From contig OZ025795.1 of NCBI GenBank assembly GCA_964019425.1, positions 431,001-495,000 of the forward strand: DNA of 64,000 bases, written 5' to 3'. How positions within the stretch are numbered: the stretch's first letter is position 1; the number at the start of each line of letters is the position of its first letter. Of this stretch, positions 24,582-35,400 are shown one piece after another. This DNA is from Flectonema sp. DT1601 (taxonomy: Eukaryota; Euglenozoa; Diplonemea; Diplonemida; Diplonemidae). The translations under genes were made by a program, and so were the position numbers. The notes below the pieces were generated by a model, which was not told the origin of the DNA, searched no databases, and saw only the letters and a program-made list of their open reading frames with translations.

Positions 24582-25302
24582 TCTTTTTTTTTTTTTTTTT
24601 TTTTTTTTCTTATTTATTATTTAAAAAAAGGAAACAATCAGTTTAGTCTCGATCAGGACGGAAAATAGAAAGTAATCGACATATTTGATCGATAGAAAAA
24701 AAACAATGATAACATTGTTTATTCTTTTTTTTTTTTTTTTTTTTTTATTTATTTTTTAAAGAAAAAACAATCAGTTTAGCGTCTTGACCAGGACGGAAAA
24801 TAGTAAGTAATCGACATAGTCGATCGATAAAAAAAAAACAGTGATAACATTGTTTATTCCTTTTTTTTTTTTTTTATTCTTTTTATTTATTTTTAAAGAA
24901 AAAACAATCAGTTTAGCGTCCTGACCAGGACGGAAAATAGAAAGTAATCGACATAGTCGATCGATAAAAAAAACAATGATAACATTGTTTATTCTTTTTT
25001 TTTTTATTTTATTTTAATTCTTTTTATTTATTTTTTAAAAAGAAAAAAAAAAAAAATGGAAAATAGAAATTAGTCAACAAAGTCGAACGATAAAAAAAAA
25101 CAATGATAACACTGTTTATTCTTTTTTTTTTTATTTTTTTTATATTCTTTTTTATTAATTTTGAAAAAAAAAACAATCAGTTTAGCGTCTTGACCAGGAC
25201 GGAAAATAGAAAGTAATCGACATAGTCGATCGATAAAAAAACAATGATAACATTGTTTATTCTTTTTTTTTTTTTTATTTTAAATTCTTTTTATTTATTT
25301 TT
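24582..25302 (-). repeat. Family H array, left part interrupted by a transposon
   Basis: Five H units on the - strand. The array is split at 25302/25303 by an inserted TIR element and resumes at 26488. Confidence 0.88.
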
Positions 25303-25362
25303 GGGAAAACCTCTAATTCAACAAAAATAGTTTGCGAAATCGCCAATTCCCTACAAAAAAAA

Positions 25363-25441
25363 GTTGTCCACCAGGACTCGAACTTGACCCAAAAATTTGG
25401 CTTGCGGCGGGTTTTTTGTTTTTTAGCCTACTAAGCTGGGA
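25363..25441 (-). other. tRNA-like piece 1 in the rRNA-bearing element
   Basis: The - strand has an A-box-like AGCTTAGTAGG and, about 40 bases further, a B-box-like AGTTCGAGTCC followed by TGGACAAC and then a T-run (a possible Pol III stop). The acceptor stem does not pair and there is no normal anticodon arm, so it is a degenerate tRNA-derived segment. It may still hold a Pol III promoter. Confidence 0.45.
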
Positions 25442-25450
25442 AGAGTGCAA

Positions 25451-25496
25451 GGGGGGCTTGCGTCCGCCAAATTCTTGGCGGGACGCAAGCCCCCCC
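25451..25496. other. Strong G/C stem-loop in the rRNA-bearing element
   Basis: Left arm 25451-25470, loop ATTC, right arm 25475-25496. The arms pair over about 20 bp with a single bulged base, and the outer part is a run of G against a run of C. It is the most stable small hairpin in the window. Confidence 0.85.
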
Positions 25497-25572
25497 CAAC
25501 CCCCCCCAAGGGGGGAGCCCCTAATAAAAGCCCGCCTGTCCCGTACAAAGTCCAACCTGTAAAAACAAATTT

Positions 25573-25579
25573 GTAACTG

Positions 25580-25611
<32 letters not shown>

Positions 25612-25966
25612 TTCTAATTAAAGACGCGCATGAATGGACCAATGAGATTCCTTCTGCCTCTACCTACTATCTGGCGAACAGCAGTCAAGGGAACGGACTT
25701 GAAACTGTCAGCGGGGAAAGAAGACCCTGTTGAGTTTGACTCTAGTCGGGTGTAGTTATAGGTGGGAGGTTTACCAACAATGAAATACCACTACTCTTAT
25801 CGTCGCTTTACTTATCCAATGATGGGGGAACGGCAGCTGCCTCTTCGGAGGTTAGGGTCCTTTCGGACTCGTGGCTTTTCCGATTCCGGCGACAAACGGG
25901 CTTCGGCTCGACCCCTCGTTTGGAGACACCAGTCATGTTGGGAGTTTGGCTGGGAGGAGGGCCACA
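25573..25966 (+). pseudogene. LSU (28S-type) rRNA fragment
   Basis: The sequence contains the universal LSU stretch ACTCTCTTAAGGTAGCCAAA, then ACGCGCATGAATGGA, GAAAGAAGACCCTGTTGA, AAATACCACTACTCTTATCG and GGGAGTTTGGCTGG in rRNA order. These belong to the 3' half of LSU (domains IV-V). The stretch between GACTCTAGT and GTGGGAGG is shorter than usual. It starts just upstream of the site used by R2 retroelements and by the I-PpoI endonuclease (25584-25598). Because it lies between the terminal repeats of a transposon it is most likely a captured copy. In Euglenozoa, where LSU can be split into pieces, a functional module cannot be ruled out from sequence alone. Confidence 0.9.
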
Positions 25967-26304
25967 TGACGAAGGCTTCTGAGTCACGAACCTAAATCGA
26001 TGATGAGGATCGTTAAGCCACATTTCTAAAGGCTTTTACTAACGTGAGAATTTCTGTTGTCGATGGTTCGAATATGCCTGACAAAAATTACCTAATTTGG
26101 AACTTGAAGTCTGGTGAATTTTGGTTGGAGGTCTTAGTCTCACTGGTGAACTGCACAGTAACATTTTAAAGTGATCGATCACACGGGAGGGGTCTTGGTG
26201 ATTTATTGCAACGGGAATATGTCTCAACTCGACCAGTAGGTGATCAATCCGCCCTTTGACTATGTTTTGGTCACATTTTCCGTCTTTACGAAAAAGAGAA
26301 AAAA

Positions 26305-26375
26305 GGATGTCACGGGGTTCGAACCCGAGACCTCCGGGTCATGATTCGGCGGTCATAACCAGTAGACCACTGGAG
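26305..26375 (-). other. tRNA-like piece 2 in the rRNA-bearing element
   Basis: On the - strand there is a D-arm-like GTGGTCTACTGGTTATGA (like Glu/Asp tRNAs) and a T-arm with GGGTTCGAACCC. The acceptor stem does not close and the central arm does not make a normal 5-bp stem with a 7-base loop, so it is scored as a tRNA-derived pseudogene. It is related to the shorter pieces at 13076-13127 and 14626-14677. Confidence 0.6.
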
Positions 26376-26487
26376 CTCAGAAAATTCTGAAAATTCTCCC
26401 GTCATGTTGGGTTGTTTCGAGCGGTTAAAATTTTTGTGATGAGTTGGCGATTTCGCAAACTATTTTTGTGGAATTAGGGGTTTTCCC

Positions 26488-28094
26488 TTTATTTTTTAAA
26501 GAAAAAAAAACGGAAAATAGAAATTAGTCGACAAAGTCGAACGATAAAAAAAAACAATGATAACATTGTTTATTCTTTTTTTTGTATTTTTTTATATTCT
26601 TTTTTATTAATTTTGAAAAAAAAACAATCAGTTTAGCGTCTTGACCAGGACGGAAAATAGAAAGTAATCGACATAGTCGATCGATAAAAAAAACAATGAT
26701 AACATTGTTTATTCTTTTTTTTTTTTTTTTTTTTTAAATTCTTTTTATTTATTTTTTAAAGAAAAAAAACGGAAAATAGAAATTAGTCAACAAAGTCGAA
26801 CGATAAAAAAAAAACAATGATAACATTGTTTATTCTTTTTTTTTTATTTTTTTTTTTTTAATATTTTTTTTTTATTTTGAAAAAAAAAACAATCAGTTTA
26901 GCGTCTTGACCAGGACGGAAAATAGAAAGTAATCGACATAGTCGATCGATAAAAAAAAACAATGATAACATTGTTTATTCTTTTTTTTTATTTTAAATTC
27001 TTTTTATTCATTTTTTAAAGAAAAAAAACGGAAAATAGAAATTAGTCGACAAAGTCGAACGATAAAAAAAAAACAATGATAACATTGTTTATTCTCTTTT
27101 TTTTTGTATTTTTTTTAATATTCTTTTTTATTAATTTTGAAAAAAAAAAACAATCAGTTTAGCGTCTTGACCAGGACGGAAAATAGAAAGTGATCGACAT
27201 AGTCGATCGATAAAAAAACAATGATAACATTGTTTATTCTTTTTTTTTATTTTAAATTCTTTTTATTTATTTTTTAAAGAAAAAAAAAACGGAAAATAGA
27301 AATTAGTCGACAAAGTCGAACGATAAAAAAAAACAATGATAACATTGTTTATTCTTTTTTTTGTATTTTTTTATATTCTTTTTTATTAATTTTGAAAAGA
27401 AAAAACAATCAGTTTAGCGTCTTGACCAGGACGGAAAATAGAAAGTGATCGACATAGTCGATCGATAAAAAAACAATGATAACATTGTTTATTCTTTTTT
27501 ATTTATTTTAAATTCTTTTTATTTATTTTTTACAGAAAAAAAACGGAAAATAGAAATTAGTCAACAAAGTCGAACAATAAAAAAAAAACAATGATAACAT
27601 TGTTTATTCTTTTTTTTTTTTTTTTTTTTTTATATTCTTTTTTATTAATTTTGAAAAAAAAAAACAATCAGTTTAGCGTCTTGACCAGGACGGAAAATAG
27701 AAAGTAATCGACATAGTCGATCGATAAAAAAACAATGATAACATTGTTTATTCTTTTTTTTTTATTTTAAATTCTTTTTATTTATTATTTAAAGAAAAGA
27801 AACGGAAAATAGAAATTAGTCGACAAAGTCGAACGATAAAAAAAAAACAATGATAACATTGTTTATTCTTTTTTTTTTTTTTTTTTATATTCTTTTTATT
27901 AATTTTTTAAAAAAAAAAAAAAAAACAATCAGTTTAGCGTCTTGACCAGGACGGAAAACTGGAAGTAATCGACATAGTCGATCGATAAAGAAAACAATGA
28001 TAACATTGTTTCATCTTTTATATTTTTTAATTTTTTTTTTTTATATTTGAAGAAAAGAAAGAAGAAAAAAAAAAAAAAAAAAAAACAAGCGGAA
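26488..28094 (-). repeat. Family H array, about 12 units, right part
   Basis: A continuation of the array at 24582-25302. Long and short units alternate quite regularly, and the final unit is diverged (AACTGG in place of AATAGA). It ends with AAACAAGCGGAATT, the boundary sequence also found at about 9890 and 32055. Confidence 0.9.
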
Positions 28095-29401
28095 TTCTAA
28101 GTGTTTCTCACTTAGAATTTTATTTTTATGTTCGCTTTCTATCCCTTCTCCTATCCCTTTTGTTCAAAATAAGCGGGAGGAAATTCTCTCATTCACGCTA
28201 AGATGCACTCTGAACTTTGATTTTTTGATCTGAGTGTGAGGGAATGACCTGTTAGTGCATTGGGCATAGGCTGGGCTGCAGTTTAGATGTCTTAGGTGTT
28301 AATAGGGGGTTCCTCTTAGCATTTTTCTTTGTTCCCACCTTATGATTTTCTTGAAGAAAAAAAATAGAAGTCATAATGGTGCTTCCCTCTGGAAGGGTTG
28401 TAAGCCATGGTGTCCAACTAAATTAAAGGACAAGTCTGGGATAATCCCTGCCAGAGGGGCGAGTATTCTACCATGGTTGAAATACTCTGGCAACTGATCT
28501 TCAATTTTATGTTGTTTGTTAGCTGCTGGTGTATCTCGATCATGTGTTGATACTTGCATTTTTTTTTATTTGTAATCTTTTACTACAATAACTCTTGCAA
28601 TTATCTTTTCTTTTTTATTCTCTATCTGTTCTGGTCTGCTTCTTCATTTTTTTACATTAATAATTACATTTTGTTCAAAAAGAAAAAAAAAGAAAAAGAT
28701 TTCATATTAGAAACTAGGAAACTAGGTTAACACTTAGTTAAAATTAAGACCGGTTAGTCAGTTTAAGGTCTTGTCTAGGACCAACATTCTTGTTTAACTT
28801 CAGTTATATTCATTTTACTTTTTATTGTTTCCCATCTGTTTTTATTTTCTATTAGTTCTGGTCAGAAACCCCTGGGCAGCAAGAAGGAAAGCAGTTTAGT
28901 ACTTCTGGGTGTTTGGCATCACCCCCCATAGTGAGCAAGTACAACAGGTAGCATTGGTAGTCTGTTGATCCTGAGTGATCCCAGCTACAGTTTTGTTTTT
29001 CTTTCTTTTTTTTAGAAGAAGATCAGGACATCCAAGCACTGCTGGATAGTTGCTGAATGCAGGGCCTGCCTGTGGCATTATAATAACAGGCTAAGTCATT
29101 TGTAGTTCATAGTTTACCTTTGATTTTATAACTTCACACAGGGTACTATGAACGATGAGAGATCCAGTGGGATCACTCAGGGTCTAGTAGAGACCACCAA
29201 TGTTGTGCGTTGATAGGCAAGGTGACCAACCTTGACATTCTTTCTTTTCTCTCCTGTTGTGACAAACACAAAATACACACACAGCTTACAGTGTGTTCTT
29301 TGTGTATGTTTTCTTCAGGTGTGAGTAGTTTTTTTGTTCTTGCTCTTCAGGGAGGGCCTTAGCCAAAAGCTAACAGTCCAAATCTCACCTGGAAATTCAA
29401 C
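28095..29401. repeat. Family B unit, partial, with an inserted C/H-like segment
   Basis: This matches family B from CTAAGTGTTTCTCACTTAG onward. Positions about 28570-28795 are diverged and include the reverse complement of the family C end (accggttagtcagtttaagg and GGTCTTGTCTAGGACC). It resumes as normal B to 29401. Confidence 0.8.
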
Positions 29402-30384
29402 TCCCATTGGGCATAGGCTGGGCTGCAGTTTAGATGTCTTAGGTGTTAATAGGGGGTTCCTCTTAGCATTTTTCTTTGTTCCCACCTTATGATTTTCTTG
29501 AAGAAAAAAAATAGAAGTCATAATGGTGCTTCCCTCTGGAAGGGTTGTAAGCCATGGTGTCCAACTAGATTAAAGGACAAGTCTGGGATAATCCCTGCCA
29601 GAGGGGCGAGTATTCTACCATGGTTGAAATACTCTGGCAACTGATCTTCAATTTTATGTTGTTTGTTAGCTGCTGGTGTATCTAGATTATGTGTTGATAC
29701 TTGCATTTTTTTATTTGTAATCTTCTATTACAATCCTCTTTCTGTTCTGGTCTGTTACTTCATTTGTCTTGTATAACTTCAGTTATATCCATTTTACTTT
29801 TTATTGTTTCCCATCTACTTTTTATTTTCTATTAGTTCTGGTCAGAAACTCCTGGGCAGCAAGAAGGAAAGTAGTTGAGTACTTCTGGGTGTTTGGCATC
29901 ACCCCCCATAGTGAGCAAGTACAACAGGTAGCATTGGTAGTCTGTTGATCCTGAGTGATCCCAGCTACAGTTTTGTTTTTCTTTCTTTTTTTTAGAAGAA
30001 GATCAGGACATCCAAGCACTGCTGGATAGTTGCTGAATGCAGGGCCTGCCTGTGGCATTAAAATAACAGGCTAAGTCATTTGTAGTTCATAGTTTACCTT
30101 TGATTTTATAACTTCACACAGGGTACTATGAACGATGAGAGATCCAGTGGGATCACTCAGGGTCTAGTAGAGACCACCAATGTTGTGCGTTGATAGGCAA
30201 GGTGACCAACCTTGACATTCTTTCTTTTCTCTCCTGTTGTGACAAACACAAAATACACACACAGCTTACAGTGTGTTCTTTGTGTATGTTTTCTTCAGGT
30301 GTGAGTAGTTTTTTTGTTCTTGCTCTTCAGGGAGGGCCTTAGCCAAAAGCTAACAGTCCAAATCTCACCTGGAAATTCAACTCA
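29402..30384. repeat. Family B unit, partial, direct orientation
   Basis: This starts within a B unit at CCCATTGGGCATAGGC and runs through the unit start to GAAATTCAACTC. It differs from the tandem copies at a few positions. Confidence 0.85.
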
Positions 30385-30848
30385 AGAAAAATGCTAAGAG
30401 GAACCCCCTATTAACACCTAAGACATCTAAACTGCAGCCCAGCCTATGCCCAATGCACTAACAGGTCATTCCCTCACACTCAGATCAAAAAATCAAAGTT
30501 CAGAGTGCATCTTAGCATGAATGAGAGAATTTCCTCCCGCTTATTTTGAACAAAAGGGATAGGAGAAGGGATAGAAAACGAACATAAAAATAAAATTCTA
30601 AGTGAGAAACACTTAGCAGAAACACTTAGCAGCTTTTAAGGAGCTGAAAAGCAAAAAAAAAAATCTAAGTGAGAAACACTTAGTAGTAACAATTTGTAGC
30701 TAATTAAGCTGAAAATAAAAAAATAAAAAATTTCTAAGTGAGAAATACTTAGCAACTTTTAGAACAAATATTTCAGTAAATAACCTGTAATGATTAAACC
30801 ATTACAAGTTTGATGCCAAAACTGACAAGGACTGAGTTGAATTTACAG
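30385..30848. repeat. Family B segment, inverted in place
   Basis: This is the reverse complement of the part of family B that would normally come next (from AACTCAGTCC to TCTTAGCATTTTTC). The segment appears to have flipped within an otherwise collinear unit. Confidence 0.8.
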
Positions 30849-31200
30849 GATAGAAATTAGTCGACAAAGTCGAACGATAAAAAAAAAACAATGATAACAT
30901 TGTTTATTCTTTTTTTTTTGTATTTTTTTATATTCTTTTTTATTAATTTTGAAAAAAAAAAACAATCAGTTTAGCGTCTTGACCAGGACGGAAAATAGAA
31001 AGTGATCGACATAGTCGATCGATAAAAAAACAATGATAACATTGTTTATTCTTTTTTTATTTTATTTTAAATTCTTTTTATTTATTTTTTAAAGAAAAAA
31101 AACGGATAATAGAAATTAGTCAACAAAGTCGAACGATAAAAAAAAAAACAATGATAACATTGTTTATTCTTTTTTTTTAATTTTTTTTTTTTAATATTTT
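30849..31200 (-). repeat. Family H array, three units
   Basis: Three H units on the - strand inserted between pieces of family B. Confidence 0.85.
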
Positions 31201-31736
31201 ACCTGGGCAGCAAGAAGGAAAGTAGTTAAGTACTTCTGGGTGTTTGGCATCACCCCCCATAGTGAGCAAGTACAACAGGTAGCATTGGTAGTCTGTTGAT
31301 CCTGAGTGATCCCAGCTACAGTTTTGTTTTTCTTTCTTTTTTTTAGAAGAAGATCAGGACATCCAAGCACTGCTGGATAGTTGCTGAATGCAGGGCCTGC
31401 CTGTGGCATTATAATAACAGGCTAAGTCATTTGTAGTTCATAGTTTACCTTTGATTTTATAACTTCACACAGGGTACTATGAACGATGAGAGATCCAGTG
31501 GGATCACTCAGGGTCTAGTAGAGACCACCAATGTTGTGCGTTGATAGGCAAGGTGACCAACCTTGACATTCTTTCTTTTCTCTCCTGTTGTGACAAACAC
31601 AAAATACACACACAGCTTACAGTGTGTTCTTTGTGTATGTTTTCTTCAGGTGTGAGTAGTTTTTTTGTTCTTGCTCTTCAGGGAGGGCCTTAGCCAAAAG
31701 CTAACAGTCCAAATCTCACCTGGAAATTCAACCTTA
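31201..31736. repeat. Family B fragment
   Basis: This matches B from CTGGGCAGCAAGAAGG to GGAAATTCAAC, joined at both ends to H units. Confidence 0.85.
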
Positions 31737-32056
31737 TTTTGAAAAAAAAAAACAATCAGTTTAGCGTCTTGACCAGGATGGAAAATAGAAAGTGATCGAC
31801 ATAGTCGATCGATAAAAAAAAAAACAATGATAACATTGTTTATTCTTTTTTTTTTTTTTTTATATTCTTTTTATTAATTTTTTTAAAAAAAAAAAAAACA
31901 ATCAGTTTAGCGTCTTGACCAGGACGGAAAACTGGAAGTAATCGACATAGTCGATCGATAAAAAAAACAATGATAACATTGTTTCATCTTTTATATTTTT
32001 TAATTTTTTTTTTTATATTTGAAGAAAAGAAAGAAAAAAAAAGAAAAAAAAAACAG
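31737..32056 (-). repeat. Family H array, two units
   Basis: Two H units, the second the diverged AACTGG form that also ends the array at 28.0 kb. Confidence 0.85.
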
Positions 32057-32410
32057 GCGGAATTGATCATAATGGGTGGCAGGGGTTGTTATAACTTCAT
32101 TTGAAAATTCTTCTTTTTTAATTTCTTTTTTTTTTTTTTTTTTTTTTTTTTATTTAACAGGAGTTAAGATCACTTACATGAGTTAACACAACACAGATAC
32201 GAGAGTAGCAAACTGAGGTAACACTACCAATTCAACAAAAAATAATCAGGATCGGACACAAGGAGGAGGGTTCATTCTACCTCTCACTGTCCTTGCTGGT
32301 ATCTTAAGTGTCTTGGTATCTCTTTTGTGTCGGTATCTCGGAAGTGCTGGTATCTCGTATGTGCGTTGGTATCTCTTGCGTGTTGGTATCTCTTGCACAT
32401 AAGAAAAAAT
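32057..32410 (-). repeat. GAGATACC minisatellite and flank, inverted copy
   Basis: The reverse complement of the 9601-9924 cassette. The flank with GATCATAATGGGTGGCAGGG is followed by seven GGTATCT(C/T) boxes at about 32298-32395. The two flanks have diverged in length and sequence, more than the satellites have. Confidence 0.82.
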
Positions 32411-35400
32411 ATTGTTTGCAGCTGGTGGTTTTTTGAAACTTTGTGTGTGGAGCTGGCAGTTTTTTGAAACTTTGTGTGTGGAGCTGGCAGTTTTTTGAAA
32501 CTTTTTGTTTGCAGCTGGTGGTTTTTTAAAACTTTGTGTGTGGAGCTGGTGGTTTTTCAAAACTTCGCGTGTGGAGCTGGTGGTTTTCTCAGATTTAGTG
32601 TGGAGCTGGCAGTTTTTTGAAACTTATTGTTTTCAGCTGGCAGTTTTTTTAAACTTTGTGTGTGGAGCTGGCAGTTTTTTGAAACTTTGCGTGTGGAGCT
32701 GGTGGTTTTTCAAAACTTCGCGTGTGGAGCTGGCAGTTTTTTGAAACTTATTGTTTTCAGCTGGCAGTTTTTTAAAACTTATTGTTTTCAGCTGGCAGTT
32801 TTTTGAAACTTTTTGTTTGCAGCTGGTGGTTTTTTGAAACTTTGCGTGTGGAGCTGGCAGTTTTTTGAAACTTATTGTTTTCAGCTGGCAGTTTTTTGAA
32901 ACTTTGTGTGTGGAGCTGGCAGTTTTTTGAAACTTTTTGTTTGCAGCTGGTGGTTTTTCAAAACTTCGCGTGTGGAGCTGGCAGTTTTTTGAAACTTTGT
33001 GTGTGGAGCTGGTGGTTTTTCAAAACTTCGCGTGTGGAGCTGGCAGTTTTTTGAAACTTTTTGTTTGGAGCTGGTGGTTTTTTGAAACTTTGTGTGTGGA
33101 GCTGGTGGTTTTTCAAAACTTCGCGTGTGGAGCTGGCAGTTTTTTGAAACTTTTTGTTTGGAGCTGGTGGTTTTTTGAAACTTTGCGTGTGGAGCTGGTG
33201 GTTTTTCAAAACTTCGCGTGTGGAGCTGGCAGTTTTTTGAAACTTTTTGTTTGGAGCTGGTGGTTTTTTGAAACTTTGCGTGTGGAGCTGGTGGTTTTTC
33301 AAAACTTCGCGTGTGGAGCTGGCAGTTTTTTGAAACTTTTTGTTTGCAGCTGGTGGTTTTTTGAAACTTTGCGTGTGGAGCTGGCAGTTTTTCAAAACTT
33401 TGCGTGTGGCAGTTTTTTGAAACTTTTTGTTTGCAGCTGGTGGTTTTTTGAAACTTTGCGTGTGGAGCTGGCAGTTTTTTGAAACTTTGTGTGTGGAGCT
33501 GGCAGTTTTTTGAAACTTTTTGTTTGCAGCTGGTGGTTTTTTGAAACTTTGCGTGTGGAGCTGGCAGTTTTTTGAAACTTTGTGTGTGGCAGTTTTTTGA
33601 AACTTTTTGTTTGCAGCTGGTGGTTTTTTAAAACTTTGTGTGTGGAGCTGGTGGTTTTTCAAAACTTCGCGTGTGGAGCTGGTGGTTTTCTCAGATTTAG
33701 TGTGGAGCTGGCAGTTTTTTGAAACTTTTTGTTTGCAGCTGGTGGTTTTTTAAAACTTTGTGTGTGGAGCTGGTGGTTTTTCAAAACTTCGCGTGTGGAG
33801 CTGGCAGTTTTTTGAAACTTATTGTTTTCAGCTGGCAGTTTTTTGAAACTTTGCGTGTGGAGCTGGTGGTTTTTCAAAACTTCGCGTGTGGAGCTGGCAG
33901 TTTTTTGAAACTTTGTGTGTGGAGCTGGCAGTTTTTTGAAACTTTTTGTTTGCAGCTGGTGGTTTTTTAAAACTTTGCGTGTGGAGCTGGCAGTTTTTCA
34001 AAACTTTGCGTGTGGAGCTGGCAGTTTTTTGAAACTTTGTGTGTGGAGCTGGCAGTTTTTTGAAACTTATTGTTTTCAGCTGGCAGTTTTTTGAAACTTT
34101 GTGTGTGGAGCTGGCAGTTTTTTGAAACTTTTTGTTTGCAGCTGGTGGTTTTTTAAAACTTTGTGTGTGGAGCTGGTGGTTTTTCAAAACTTCGCGTGTG
34201 GAGCTGGCAGTTTTTTGAAACTTTTTGTTTGGAGCTGGTGGTTTTTTGAAACTTTGCGTGTGGAGCTGGTGGTTTTTCAAAACTTCGCGTGTGGAGCTGG
34301 CAGTTTTTTGAAACTTTTTGTTTGGAGCTGGTGGTTTTTTGAAACTTTGCGTGTGGAGCTGGTAGTTTTTCAAAACTTCGCGTGTGGAGCTGGTGGTTTT
34401 CTCAGATTTAGTGTGGAGCTGGCAGTTTTTTGAAACTTTGTGTGTGGAGCTGGCAGTTTTTTGAAACTTTTTGTTTGCAGCTGGTGGTTTTTTGAAACTT
34501 TGCGTGTGGAGCTGGCAGTTTTTTGAAACTTATTGTTTTCAGCTGGCAGTTTTTTGAAACTTTGTGTGTGGAGCTGGTGGTTTTTCAAAACTTCGCGTGT
34601 GGAGCTGGTGGTTTTCTCAGATTTAGTGTGGAGCTGGCAGTTTTTTGAAACTTTTTGTTTGCAGCTGGTGGTTTTTTAAAACTTTGTGTGTGGAGCTGGT
34701 GGTTTTTCAAAACTTCGCGTGTGGAGCTGGCAGTTTTTTGAAACTTTTTGTTTGGAGCTGGTGGTTTTTTGAAACTTTGCGTGTGGAGCTGGCAGTTTTT
34801 CAAAACTTTGCGTGTGGAGCTGGCAGTTTTTTGAAACTTTGTGTGTGGAGCTGGCAGTTTTTTGAAACTTTTTGTTTGCAGCTGGTGGTTTTTTAAAACT
34901 TTGTGTGTGGAGCTGGTGGTTTTTCAAAACTTCGCGTGTGGAGCTGGCAGTTTTTTGAAACTTTGTGTGTGGAGCTGGCAGTTTTTTGAAACTGTTTGTT
35001 TGCAGCTGGTGGTTTTTTGAAACTTTGCGTGTGGAGCTGGCAGTTTTTCAAAACTTTGCGTGTGGAGCTGGCAGTTTTTTGAAACTTTGTGTGTGGAGCT
35101 GGCAGTTTTTTGAAACTTTTTGTTTGCAGCTGGTGGTTTTTTAAAACTTTGTGTGTGGAGCTGGTGGTTTTTCAAAACTTCGCGTGTGGAGCTGGCAGTT
35201 TTTTGAAACTTTGTGTGTGGAGCTGGCAGTTTTTTGAAACTGTTTGTTTGCAGCTGGTGGTTTTTTGAAACTTTGCGTGTGGAGCTGGCAGTTTTTCAAA
35301 ACTTTGCGTGTGGAGCTGGCAGTTTTTTGAAACTTTGTGTGTGGAGCTGGCAGTTTTTTGAAACTTTTTGTTTGCAGCTGGTGGTTTTTTAAAACTTTGT

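Larger units (their letters stand above)
25303..26487. mobile_element. 1185-bp TIR element carrying LSU rRNA and tRNA-like pieces
   Basis: Terminal inverted repeats of about 44 bp with about two differences (25303-25346 against 26444-26487), outer ends GGGAAAACC and GGTTTTCCC. TTTATTTTT occurs at 25294-25302 and again at 26488-26496. Deleting the element and one TTTATTTTT restores an ordinary H unit, so a 9-bp target duplication is well supported. The TIR length and 9-bp duplication resemble Mutator-like (MULE) elements. No transposase is seen. The interior holds, in order, a tRNA-like piece, a strong stem-loop, about 390 bp of LSU rRNA, about 340 bp of unidentified sequence, and a second tRNA-like piece. 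The layout resembles a Pack-MULE that has captured RNA genes. Confidence 0.85.

Noticed and set aside
25808-26023. Protein frames across the LSU rRNA fragment on both strands.
   Set aside because: The sequence is recognisably rRNA; the frames are chance.
26305-26375. Functional tRNA gene on the - strand.
   Set aside because: The T-arm and D-arm resemble a tRNA, but the acceptor stem and anticodon arm do not pair, and related pieces occur in another transposon as 3' halves only.
32958-33662. Long frames on both strands in the 31-bp minisatellite (up to 234 codons).
   Set aside because: A stop-free 31-bp unit automatically gives open frames in several phases; no start context or unique sequence supports translation.
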